Assembly (NCBI RefSeq): GCF_002252755.1
Contig: NZ_NHOY01000015.1
Location: 1 to 37,780 of the forward strand
Length of the DNA: 37,780 nucleotides
Direction of reading: 5' to 3'
DNA from: Halorubrum sp. Hd13
Lineage (GTDB): Archaea > Halobacteriota > Halobacteria > Halobacteriales > Haloferacaceae
The position numbers were made by a program, and so were the translations under genes. Every line of letters begins with the position of its first letter. Positions within the stretch are counted from its first letter, which is position 1. Below the pieces are notes generated by a model. It was not told the DNA's origin and made no database searches. It worked only from the letters and a program-made list of their open reading frames with translations. Shown here in pieces: positions 6,656-14,682 of the stretch.

Positions 6656-9600
6656 CTACATGAACGAGCCGAGTCCGGTCTGCTCCTGTCCGGTCTTGAC
6701 TTCCTCCCACGACATGCCGAGCGCCTCGATGACGCGCTCGATGGGCCCTTTCAGCGTCTTGTCGAGCATCTTCTCCCAGTCGACCTCGAACTCCTCCGGG
6801 ACCTGGTCGGCGTACTCGAAGCAGATCACGTCGGGGTCGCGCTTGAACTCCCCGTACAGGTGGTCGCGCTGCGGGTCGAGCCCCTTCTCTCCCTCCATCC
6901 GCTGCCAGAAGTCGGGGTGAACCTTCTCGATGTAGAGCCGCTTCGGCTTCGACCCGCTCCCGAAGTTGGTCCCGAGCATGAGGTTGGCGTACTTCGCTCC
7001 CCGGACCTGCGCGGTCGGCGTGTCGTAGGCGTCCAGCTTCTTGCCGATCCCGCCCGGGATCCCGATCTCGTCGAGGTCGACGTCGCCGTCGAGCACGCGG
7101 GCGATGACGTCCACGAGGTACGCCTTCACCTCCTCCATGTCCTCGTCGATGTCGTCGCCGGTGACGATCGTCTCGATGACGTTCTGCTGGACCTCCTTCG
7201 TGATCCCGGCGATGTCGGAGCGCTTGTACTCGAAGCCGGTGATGTCGATGTCGTCGACGTCTTTCCCCTCCTTCCAGATGATGTGGCCCGCGTACCGCTT
7301 CTTCTTGCCCGCTTGGAAGAACCGGCGGTAGAGCTTCTCGAACTCGATCTGGAAGCGGTGGAACTCGGCGTTCAGCTCGTCGCGCGCGAAGTCGTCGTAG
7401 CGCTCGTTGATGTGGTCCTCTATCTCGAAGGAGGTCTCGATCGCCTCCTCTTTCGACATGTCAGACAGAGAAAGCATGACGCTGTCGGTGTCGCCGTAGG
7501 CGACTTCGTAGTCGAGCTCGTTCGCGGCCTCCTCGGTGAAGTCGATGACTTCCCGGCCGGTCGCCGTGACGGCCGCCGCGCCCTCTTTGTCGTACAGGCG
7601 GAACCGGTCCCATCCCGTCACGCCGTACAGCGACTGGCCGACGAATTGGAACTTCCCGTTCCGCCCCGCGAGGAGCGTGTGGTTGTCCTCGACGGTCACG
7701 CAGTAGACCCCGTCCTCGGCCTCGCTCCGGGACCCGCTCCGATGCATCCGGAGCGTGTTCTTCCCGCCTTCCGTGACGTAAATCCGCCAGCTCCCGCTGT
7801 CGCGGTTGTAGCTCGCGGTGATCCCGAGGTGGGCACACAGGCGGAGCACGTCGTCTCGAAGCCGCTCGCTCGACGTCGTGTACCGCCACGATCCGGTCTG
7901 CCGGTCGCCGTCGCCGTCGATCAGGGTTTCCAAGAACGCGCGTTTCTGCGCCGTGCTCGCCTCGAAGACGCGATCCGGAATTCGCTTCTCGAAGCTCCCG
8001 TCGCCACAGCTGTCTCGGAGGAGATCCCCGAGCAGCTCCGAAGTGAACTGATAGCTGCGATCGTCGACGTAGTAGTCCAACCCCATCCGGTCTAGGAGCT
8101 CGCCGATCGTCGCGTGATCGGAGCTACCGCCGTCCGCGACCGCGTCCTGTGCGATCTTGACCGTGGTGGCCGAGCCCCGAACGTTCTCCCCGAATCGCTT
8201 CTCCTCGGACGTGTACACGTTTCCTTCCGTGACGTACCACGCGAGCAGTTCGAGGAAATCGTCCCCGTCGAACGTTCGCGGGATCCATTTTCGACCTGAC
8301 TCGCGGTGAACGAAGCTCCGCTCACACACCGACTCGACGTACTCGCGGTGTGCTTCGAACTCCTCCGCCGTGAACACGTAGCCGGTTTCGCCGACGTCCG
8401 CCTTCGGAACGCGCCGCGGGGTCCATCCCAGTTCGGCGGTGAACGTGCGACCGTGGACGCTCGGCCGGACCCACACCTCGTACTCGCCGTCGACGAGTTC
8501 GGTCAGATCGACTTCGTCGATCCGCTCGCCGTCTGGTCCGGCCCAGTCATGGGGAAGCTGGTAGTTCGTCGCCCGATCGAGGTCGCCCGCCTCCACGAAA
8601 CCGTACCCGTCCTCGGTGATTCCGTTCGTCTCGTTTTTCCGAACCAGCATCCGGTGGTTCGGCGTCACGCGGAAGTCGATTTTCGAGGTCTCGATGTCGA
8701 CGAGCTCGCCTCGGTAGTCGGGGTACGCGTGGGTCTCTTCGACGGTCTTTACCTCCATCTCCTCCGTGTCGGGATCGAGCGAGTAGACGGAGTCGCCGAC
8801 CGCCAAGTCCGTGATCGACCGAACGCCATCGGGAGTCACGACTTCGGTGTCCGGCGTGAAGCAGTTCATAATAACCTTGACAGCTCCCTGCTGCCGGTCG
8901 TACTGCTCGTACGGTTCGGTGCCGGGGTCGTGGTCGTTCCGGAGCGCCTTCTTCTCCTCGCGCTCGGAGAGGAGTTCGTCGACCATCTCGCGCATGATCC
9001 CGTCCGGCTCCTTCTGGAAGTGGGTTCCGTTGGGCGCGACGTACGTCTCGCCGTCGTACTCGGCGGGGTCGACCTTCGTCTCCGGGCCGGCGTTGATCGT
9101 CACCATGCACATCGGGTACAGCGACTGTCCGATCCATTGGAGGTGGCCGTTCCGTCCGGCGAGTACAGTGTGGTTATCCTGGGCTGTGATACAGTGTACT
9201 TGTCCGTCGTGCGGTTCGGTCGTGGCGTTCGCCTTTTTCAATGACCCTTGCTTTCCGATCGAGACGTACCACGTCCCGTCGGACTGTTTCGTAACCGTCG
9301 GCTTCTCGCCACACCGCACTCCGAGCCGGACGGCGTCCTGTTTCAGCCGATCGCTTTTGGTCCAGAACTTGTTGAGTCCGCTTTCTGTCCGGCTCCCGTC
9401 GCCATCGATGAGCGTGTCGAGCAGATGACGAAGGTGGCCCGCGTCGAGACCGAACACCCACTCCGGAAGATGTTTTTCAGAGAACCCGTCGCCGCAGTGA
9501 TCCCGGAACCAATCGTGAAGGAATCGGTTTGAGATTTTGAACCGCGTTTCGTTGCTCGCGTAGTTCAGATCAATCCGTTCTAACAGATCCCGGATCGACT

Positions 9601-12600
9601 CTCGACCCTGCGGATCGCGTTGATGTAACACGATCCCGGGAACCTCACGAACAAAACTTCCCTCCGTGACGAACCAGCCCATCAGTTCAAGCCAGTCGTC
9701 CATGTTGAAGGAGAGGGGCATTTCAGCGTGTCCGCGATCGTATTTAAGAAGGGTCTCGTCGGCGTGTTCCTCGATCTGTTCGCGGTTCTGTCGATACACC
9801 TCGATCGGTATCAGATATTTTCCGGCTTTTCCATCAACCGTCGCGAGTCGAGATGTTCCCTTCGCCCGATCGAGTTCAGACTCGATTCCCACGGGCATCG
9901 CTGCTCGGAATCCGGTCAAGCCGTCGTGAGCGTACACGGCGACGTGGCCGTCTTCGACCTCCTCGAAAAGGTCGAACTTCTCGCGTTTCGATCCGGCCAT
10001 CGGTTCGTGTATGGGGAATGCGAACCGCTCGTATTCCGGCACATCACGGTATTCGCTGAACTCGAAATCCGACGGGCCGAGATCGCTCCATCCGCGGCTC
10101 TGTGACAGGAGGAACCGGTGATTCTCCGTCACTTTAAAATCGTGCGTGTTCCCGCTGACGTGGTGTAGCTCGCCGTATTCGTTTTGGTACGAATGAGTCT
10201 CGGCGACTGGCTTGATTTCGCACTCAAACGTTTCTGAATTCAACGTGTAGACGGGATCGCCGACATTCAGTTCTGTTATCGGCTTGAGCCCGTTCGGCGT
10301 TGCGACGTCCGTGTCGGCGCTGAAACACTTCAGGTCCTGGACCGTCACCATCTCCTTGACGCCGGTGATCGGGTCGAAGACGGCGCCGCCCTCGAACTCC
10401 TCCGACTCCTGTTGGCCCTTCGTCGGGAGCGCGAACTTCCCGAACGCCTTGTGGAGGACGTACATGTCGACCGTGTCGCCGGGGGTCGGCGCGTCCTCGA
10501 TCTTGCAGCCGACGAAGGTGCGCACCTCGTCCCAGAAGGCGATCACGTCCTGCTTCCGGTCGATCTCGACGCACAGCTCCACGTCGCGGATGCTGTACTC
10601 CAGCAGGCGCTCGGGGTCCTGCTCCCAGAGGTCGCCGATGTCGCCCGTGTAGCGCTCCTTCCCGACGCCGAGTTCGCGCTCGCCGACCGCGTCGAGGCGG
10701 TACGACTCCAGCTCGGTGAACATCGTGCGCTTGTAGGCGTACAGCAGGTCGAAGACGACCCGGCCCTTGATGTCGGGGCCGCCCCAGCCGGAGCGCCACA
10801 CCTCCCCGATCCGGGAGAATCGATCCACCGAGAGATCATACTCGCTTCCCGGGTCAAGCTCTTCCATCCGGTCGAAAAAGTACGGGACGTCGAAGTCCTC
10901 ACAGTTGTGAACGAGGCAATCGTCTGCGAAGAAATTGTGCGTGGTCGTCTCGATGTCGTAGGTCGTCTCCGTACCGACACGCTCCACGTCCTCAACCTTC
11001 ACAAACACGTACTCCGGCCACTCGTCGAGAATCGTTTCGTGCCGTTTGAGATCGATTCCTCGGCGGTGTTTGTCCCGACCGATCCGCTTCTCGTCAGTGC
11101 CGGTGTCCGCCTCAAAGAGCGCGTACGGAATGTTCTCGCTCCGTCCACTTTTCCCGCCGTCCAGTGCTTTTAGCGCCTCTCGCTTTTTCGAGTGAGAGAG
11201 ATGCGGGAGGACCCGATCCCTGAGTCGCTGGATCTCACGCTCTGCGTCCGGGACCCGCACCACGTTCTCACGCTGCTCTGCGTAGACGCCAAGCCGGCGG
11301 AATAGCTTCACGTACCATTCCCCGATGGATCGATTTTCGGCCGCAACGGTCACCGAAGACGAGACGTTCCCGTCCCCGTCGATGACTCCTGCCAAGAACC
11401 GTTCTATATACGACTCTGGAAGTTCGAAAACCGTCGAGAGATCGACTTCTCCCCCGTTTTTGTCACCGAACGGAATCCCGAGCCCATTGAACGTGTACAT
11501 CCGGGCGTAGTCCAGTACGTTCTGCTTGTAGCATCCCTTCCCATCGGGTTCGAGATGCGTCTCACCGGGGAACTGTTCGTGTAACTCCTCGCGCGTGTTA
11601 TAGAAACGGATTCCATCCTCGGGCGACATGGTCCCGTCCGTGAGAACCAGTCCCGCGAGATACAGCTCGTGGCCGGTGAGCTGCCTGTCGAGGTCGTTCC
11701 GCGTGCGGCGGTACTCCCTCCCGCCGTCAGGGAGCGCAACGTCGTATCGGTCAGACACAACTTGACATCGCTCCGGAGTCCAAACATCTGTCTTCGAGTG
11801 ATGTAAGGTTCCTGTGGCGAGATCGAACTCCTCTGCGAGCTCCGAAACGGCGCCGTAAGGAAGTTCAGATTTGAACGATTTGATCGCCTCTTTACTTCCG
11901 AACCGCTGGCATTCGATCGGGACGAGATCACTGAGGGTCGGGACACGCTCCGAGTCGACATTCAATTTTCGCGGCTTGAGGAGATAGTCCCCGACATCGA
12001 TCTCGCTTCCCAGCTTCCAGTCGACTTGATCATCGTCACCGACCATCACACGATGCTCCTCTGAACTGCGGAGATCAGTTCCATCCGCGAGCCTGTATCT
12101 GAGAATCTCTTTCTCGCTCTCCCACTTGTTCGTGACCTCCGCGGTCGTTGTCTGCCGTTCGTCGCTCCCTATCACCTCGTCTCCGACAGACACGTCCTCG
12201 ATCCGTTGCTCGGTCCCGTCCGCTTTGAGAATTTGACTATCCGCCGGTAGACAGTTCCACCCAGTAAAAAGATCTGGGTCGGTGTCGTCGATGTAGTCGA
12301 CGAACGCGTCGAGCATCGCGGCCTCCTCCTCGAACGTCTCGACCCTGAAATCGACCTCCTCGCCGTCGCTCGCGATCCCTTCGTAGTCGGGGAGGTCCTC
12401 GGGCGGCGGGATCTCGGCCTCGGGGGCGTCGTACAGCCAGACGACGTACTCGTCGTCGTAGGAGTCGTGGCTCGTGAGACAGATGATCGGCTCCTCGCCG
12501 TCCTCGGGGAACCCCCGGCGGTCGTCGACCTCGATGTCGAAGGTGTTCACGCGGAGGTCGGCGTCGACCTCGGCCGGCTCCAGCTGCCCCTCGTGGACCT

Positions 12601-13240
12601 GCATCGTCCCGGAGCCGTCGTCGAGCCGGCGCTCCTCGACCCGCATCCCGCCGTTGATCCCGTTGTCGATCAGGAAGCGGTTCGGGAAGAGGATGTCAGC
12701 CTCGAAGCTGGTCTCGAAGTCGTCGCGGATGTTCCCGACGTCGCGGGGCGTCCGGGTGACGATCCGGGTGAGCGGCTCGCCGCGGATGCTCTCGTACGGC
12801 TCGCCGTCCGGGCCCTCCTCGCGCGTCCCGATCACGACGTCGTACGCCTCGACGGGGTCGCGGTCGAGGTCGGCGGTGGGGACGTAGAAGTACGGCTCGA
12901 CGCCCAGCACGCGGACGTGCTCGCGGACGTCGTCCTCGACGTCGCCGTCGACGGTCGCCGCCGGGCGCCGGCCGAAGACGTGAACGACGGGGTACTCGTC
13001 GCTCCCGTATCCCTCCACGGCGTAGTCGATCTGGGTGATCATCAGCTCGACGGTCCCGGTCGACTCCGGGAACTTCGCCTCGTCGACGTCGACGACGTCG
13101 CTGACGCGGCCCCGCCCGCCGCCGGCGACGACGGCCGCCTCCTGTGCGGCGAGGTCCTCCCGTTCGGTTTCCGTGCCGCCGTGCTCCCCCTCGTCCGCGT
13201 CCGCGGGCGACGAGAAGTCCGACAGCCCCGACTGAGTCAT
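6656..13240 (-). CDS. polB: Replicative DNA polymerase B with three inteins
   Basis: A 2194-residue precursor of family B DNA polymerase. Removing three inteins (residues 330-779, 972-1372, 1460-1869) leaves 933 residues, normal for haloarchaea. Extein motifs: Exo I FDIEVD; Exo II re-formed across intein 1 as GWN-CEDFDVPYF; Exo III EYSIRDVELC; polymerase motif A re-formed across intein 2 as DLK-SLYPM; motif B re-formed across intein 3 as VIMN-SLYGVTG; motif C YGDTDSV. The enzyme can therefore be active only after all three splicing events. The C-terminus QTGLGSFM (Q2187, L2190, F2193) resembles a PCNA-interacting PIP box. The N-terminal ~45 residues are acidic and variable. A TATA box lies 28 bp before the ATG. 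The intein stretches look less GC-rich than the exteins. Confidence 0.97.
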   Translation of the reverse strand: MTQSGLSDFSSPADADEGEHGGTETEREDLAAQEAAVVAGGGRGRVSDVVDVDEAKFPESTGTVELMITQIDYAVEGYGSDEYPVVHVFGRRPAATVDGDVEDDVREHVRVLGVEPYFYVPTADLDRDPVEAYDVVIGTREEGPDGEPYESIRGEPLTRIVTRTPRDVGNIRDDFETSFEADILFPNRFLIDNGINGGMRVEERRLDDGSGTMQVHEGQLEPAEVDADLRVNTFDIEVDDRRGFPEDGEEPIICLTSHDSYDDEYVVWLYDAPEAEIPPPEDLPDYEGIASDGEEVDFRVETFEEEAAMLDAFVDYIDDTDPDLFTGWNCLPADSQILKADGTEQRIEDVSVGDEVIGSDERQTTTAEVTNKWESEKEILRYRLADGTDLRSSEEHRVMVGDDDQVDWKLGSEIDVGDYLLKPRKLNVDSERVPTLSDLVPIECQRFGSKEAIKSFKSELPYGAVSELAEEFDLATGTLHHSKTDVWTPERCQVVSDRYDVALPDGGREYRRTRNDLDRQLTGHELYLAGLVLTDGTMSPEDGIRFYNTREELHEQFPGETHLEPDGKGCYKQNVLDYARMYTFNGLGIPFGDKNGGEVDLSTVFELPESYIERFLAGVIDGDGNVSSSVTVAAENRSIGEWYVKLFRRLGVYAEQRENVVRVPDAEREIQRLRDRVLPHLSHSKKREALKALDGGKSGRSENIPYALFEADTGTDEKRIGRDKHRRGIDLKRHETILDEWPEYVFVKVEDVERVGTETTYDIETTTHNFFADDCLVHNCEDFDVPYFFDRMEELDPGSEYDLSVDRFSRIGEVWRSGWGGPDIKGRVVFDLLYAYKRTMFTELESYRLDAVGERELGVGKERYTGDIGDLWEQDPERLLEYSIRDVELCVEIDRKQDVIAFWDEVRTFVGCKIEDAPTPGDTVDMYVLHKAFGKFALPTKGQQESEEFEGGAVFDPITGVKEMVTVQDLKCFSADTDVATPNGLKPITELNVGDPVYTLNSETFECEIKPVAETHSYQNEYGELHHVSGNTHDFKVTENHRFLLSQSRGWSDLGPSDFEFSEYRDVPEYERFAFPIHEPMAGSKREKFDLFEEVEDGHVAVYAHDGLTGFRAAMPVGIESELDRAKGTSRLATVDGKAGKYLIPIEVYRQNREQIEEHADETLLKYDRGHAEMPLSFNMDDWLELMGWFVTEGSFVREVPGIVLHQRDPQGRESIRDLLERIDLNYASNETRFKISNRFLHDWFRDHCGDGFSEKHLPEWVFGLDAGHLRHLLDTLIDGDGSRTESGLNKFWTKSDRLKQDAVRLGVRCGEKPTVTKQSDGTWYVSIGKQGSLKKANATTEPHDGQVHCITAQDNHTVLAGRNGHLQWIGQSLYPMCMVTINAGPETKVDPAEYDGETYVAPNGTHFQKEPDGIMREMVDELLSEREEKKALRNDHDPGTEPYEQYDRQQGAVKVIMNCFTPDTEVVTPDGVRSITDLAVGDSVYSLDPDTEEMEVKTVEETHAYPDYRGELVDIETSKIDFRVTPNHRMLVRKNETNGITEDGYGFVEAGDLDRATNYQLPHDWAGPDGERIDEVDLTELVDGEYEVWVRPSVHGRTFTAELGWTPRRVPKADVGETGYVFTAEEFEAHREYVESVCERSFVHRESGRKWIPRTFDGDDFLELLAWYVTEGNVYTSEEKRFGENVRGSATTVKIAQDAVADGGSSDHATIGELLDRMGLDYYVDDRSYQFTSELLGDLLRDSCGDGSFEKRIPDRVFEASTAQKRAFLETLIDGDGDRQTGSWRYTTSSERLRDDVLRLCAHLGITASYNRDSGSWRIYVTEGGKNTLRMHRSGSRSEAEDGVYCVTVEDNHTLLAGRNGKFQFVGQSLYGVTGWDRFRLYDKEGAAAVTATGREVIDFTEEAANELDYEVAYGDTDSVMLSLSDMSKEEAIETSFEIEDHINERYDDFARDELNAEFHRFQIEFEKLYRRFFQAGKKKRYAGHIIWKEGKDVDDIDITGFEYKRSDIAGITKEVQQNVIETIVTGDDIDEDMEEVKAYLVDVIARVLDGDVDLDEIGIPGGIGKKLDAYDTPTAQVRGAKYANLMLGTNFGSGSKPKRLYIEKVHPDFWQRMEGEKGLDPQRDHLYGEFKRDPDVICFEYADQVPEEFEVDWEKMLDKTLKGPIERVIEALGMSWEEVKTGQEQTGLGSFM
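7634..8863 (-). mobile_element. PolB intein 3 (motif B), LAGLIDADG homing type
   Basis: A 410-residue intein after IMN and before SLYG in polymerase motif B. It starts at Cys1 (CFTPDTEVVTPDG), has block B TPNH, and ends with CVTVEDNHTLLAGRNG then KFQFVGQ. The last residue is Gln, not the usual Asn, and the penultimate one is Gly, not His; the +1 nucleophile is Ser. Two endonuclease motifs are visible: LLAWYVTEG (weakly conserved) and LETLIDGDG. It clearly resembles intein 2 in start, middle and end, so the two appear paralogous. Confidence 0.93.
9125..10327 (-). mobile_element. PolB intein 2 (motif A), LAGLIDADG homing type
   Basis: A 401-residue intein between DLK and SLYPM in polymerase motif A. 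It begins CFSADTDVATPNG, has block B TENH (FKVTENHRFLL), and ends CITAQDNHTVLAGRNG then HLQWIGQ, again with a terminal Gln and a Gly before it; the +1 residue is Ser. Endonuclease motifs are LMGWFVTEG and LLDTLIDGDG. The DNA of this stretch is visibly more AT-rich than the flanking polymerase in parts (for example 9500-9850), a sign of separate ancestry. Confidence 0.93.
10904..12253 (-). mobile_element. PolB intein 1 (Exo II), LAGLIDADG homing type
   Basis: A 450-residue intein between TGWN and CEDFD in the exonuclease II motif. It starts CLPADSQILKADG and ends TTHNFFADDCLVHN, with the canonical His-Asn end and Cys as +1 nucleophile. Two good endonuclease motifs are LAGLVLTDG (intein residues 199-207) and LAGVIDGDG (287-295). 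Block B is SSEEH, with Ser where Thr is usual. Its sequence differs from inteins 2 and 3, so it belongs to another lineage. Local base use (for example 11040-11180 and 11790-12060) is less GC-rich than polB. Confidence 0.94.
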
Positions 13241-13263
13241 ATCGGTCCTTCGGCGGCACCCGG

Positions 13264-13271
13264 CTAAAAAA
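13264..13271 (-). promoter_or_regulatory. TATA box of polB
   Basis: The minus strand reads TTTTTTAG, centred 28 bp before the polB ATG at 13240, consistent with a leaderless transcript. Confidence 0.55.
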
Positions 13272-13314
13272 CTCGGCTTTCGGGTGCGGCGAGGACTCCC
13301 GCCACGGAAAGGCC

Positions 13315-13320
13315 TTTAAT
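13315..13320 (+). promoter_or_regulatory. Promoter of the small gene at 13343
   Basis: TTTAAT preceded by a purine-rich BRE-like GGAAAGG, centred 26 bp before the ATG at 13343. Confidence 0.6.
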
Positions 13321-13342
13321 GTGTGATGACTTACCACGGTCC

Positions 13343-13516
13343 ATGTCTTCGGACCCACGTTCGGAACCCGAGGTGGCTCGCCCGACCGGTCGCGACGCGG
13401 TCGACGCCGAGGTGGAGGTGTACGAGGACGACGGGAACGTGGTGCTGTTCGACGCCGCGAACCCCCTCGCGTGGGTCGAGGCGAGCCGAACGGTCCGGCT
13501 CGCAGACGCGACCTGA
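13343..13516 (+). CDS. Small DUF7331-like protein
   Basis: A 57-residue acidic protein. Its core (VVLFDAANPLAWVEASRTVRL) matches a small haloarchaeal family that I recall as DUF7331, whose function is unknown. The ATG at 13343 is chosen because it sits 26 bp from a clear TATA box; an upstream ATG at 13319 would lie inside that promoter. It is divergent from polB. Confidence 0.7.
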   Translation: MSSDPRSEPEVARPTGRDAVDAEVEVYEDDGNVVLFDAANPLAWVEASRTVRLADAT

Positions 13517-13630
13517 CGCGGCGCTTCGGTTCCGCGCTCGTCTCATGTCCGTAGTGGCGGCGCCGGCTTCTCCGCGGCGACGCCATCCCCTCCGCGGCCG
13601 CGACGTCCCGACCGCGACCGGACGGAACCC

Positions 13631-13637
13631 CTTTGTC
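13631..13637 (+). promoter_or_regulatory. Promoter of the DUF7322-like gene
   Basis: CTTTGTC after GGAACCC, centred 26 bp before a GTG at 13660. The alternative TTG start at 13633 lies within this box, which argues for the GTG. Confidence 0.45.
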
Positions 13638-13659
13638 TCGTCCCCGCGTACGACCGCAC

Positions 13660-14172
13660 GTGTTCAGCCTCGACGAGGACGACGAGGGCGAGGTCTCCTT
13701 CGGCGAGAGCTCCGACGCCGAGCGGGAGATGACGCCGGACATCCCGAAGGCCCCCTCGGTGAAGACGTTCGACGACGGGGGCGACTTCGAGGGCGCGAGC
13801 GACGTCGACTCCGGCACGCTCCGCGCGTTCGTGGTCGCCGTGATCTACGCCAACGCCGCGGTGTTCCTCGTCGCGCTCGGCCCGATGGTTTGGTACTTCG
13901 AGGGGTGGTCGCGCGTCGGTCCGGTCCTCCTCGTCGCCGGGCTTCTCGCCGGCGTTCGGACGTACCAGACGTACCGTGCTTGGGAGCGCTCTCGGGACGA
14001 GGCGGCCGACGCGGATGCCGATACGGATGGTATCGATGCCGACGCGGACGCTGTCGAGGCCGCTCGCTCCGGGGCTGCGGACGCTAAGGCCGACGACGCT
14101 GCCGACGCCGACGACGCTGACGACGCTGACGACGCCGACGACCCGGACGACCACACGCCCCCGGAAGCGTAA
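13660..14172 (+). CDS. DUF7322-like membrane protein with Asp/Ala tail
   Basis: A 170-residue protein with an acidic N-terminal half, two membrane helices (TLRAFVVAVIYANAAVFLVA and VGPVLLVAGLLAGV) joined by a short loop with WYFEGWSR, and a long Asp/Ala-rich C-terminal tail. The tail ends in repeats of ADD coded by GAC-GAC-GCY triplets, which look like simple-sequence expansion. The general plan matches a haloarchaeal family I recall as DUF7322; no function is known. The GTG start at 13660 is preferred because of the promoter spacing. The stop overlaps an ATG at 14172 (TAATG). Confidence 0.65.
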   Translation: MFSLDEDDEGEVSFGESSDAEREMTPDIPKAPSVKTFDDGGDFEGASDVDSGTLRAFVVAVIYANAAVFLVALGPMVWYFEGWSRVGPVLLVAGLLAGVRTYQTYRAWERSRDEAADADADTDGIDADADAVEAARSGAADAKADDAADADDADDADDADDPDDHTPPEA

Positions 14173-14198
14173 TGAATTGGGGACTCTCTCCTTCGCCT

Positions 14199-14669
14199 AT
14201 GCAGACGGTCCGCGACGCCGACGGCGACACGTACCTCTTGGTGAAGCGCTCCGCGGAGTCGAGCCGCGTCCGCGACCCGGCCACGGGCGCGGAGCGCTAC
14301 GTCGACAACGACGAACTCAGCGTCGTCGACGGGGAGTCGCCGCTCGCGACCGCGGCCTCCGGAGTTCCCTCGTCGGTCCGCAAAACGATGCGCGCGGTCC
14401 ACGACGACCGGTCGCTCGGCCTGCTCGCCGTGGTCGTCGACGAGGGGCCGCTCCCCGTGATCGAGCTGCTCGACGCGACGGAGCTGTGCGAGTCCGACCT
14501 CCACGGGACGGTCACCGAGCTCCGCGCGGCCGGCCTGATCGCCGAGGTCGACGTCGACGGCCGGCGGGGGTACGCCGCGACGGACGACGCGAGCGAGGCG
14601 ATCGAGCTCCTGCGAGGCGGGCCTGAGGCGGACATCGCCGCGGGGCGCGACCGCGCCGAGGGCGGCTGA
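14199..14669 (+). CDS. DUF7346-like winged-helix protein
   Basis: A 156-residue protein. The N-terminus (MQTVRDADGDTYLLVKRS, then ERYVDNDELSVVDGESPL) looks like a small beta domain of haloarchaeal DUF7346-type proteins. The C-terminal half (RSLGLLAVVVDEGPLPVIELLDATELCESDLHG, then ELRAAGLIAE) resembles a winged helix with one Cys in the recognition-helix region. It may be a DNA-binding regulator, but no target is known. I prefer the ATG at 14199; the ATG at 14172, overlapping the previous stop, would add nine residues and also suggest coupling. It ends 13 bp from the convergent rad50 stop. Confidence 0.7.
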   Translation: MQTVRDADGDTYLLVKRSAESSRVRDPATGAERYVDNDELSVVDGESPLATAASGVPSSVRKTMRAVHDDRSLGLLAVVVDEGPLPVIELLDATELCESDLHGTVTELRAAGLIAEVDVDGRRGYAATDDASEAIELLRGGPEADIAAGRDRAEGG

Positions 14670-14682
14670 GCGACGGCCGAGA

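Noticed and set aside
5752-8095. Plus-strand open frames opposite sufC and polB
   Set aside because: Same antisense effect; sufC and PolB are certain from motifs.
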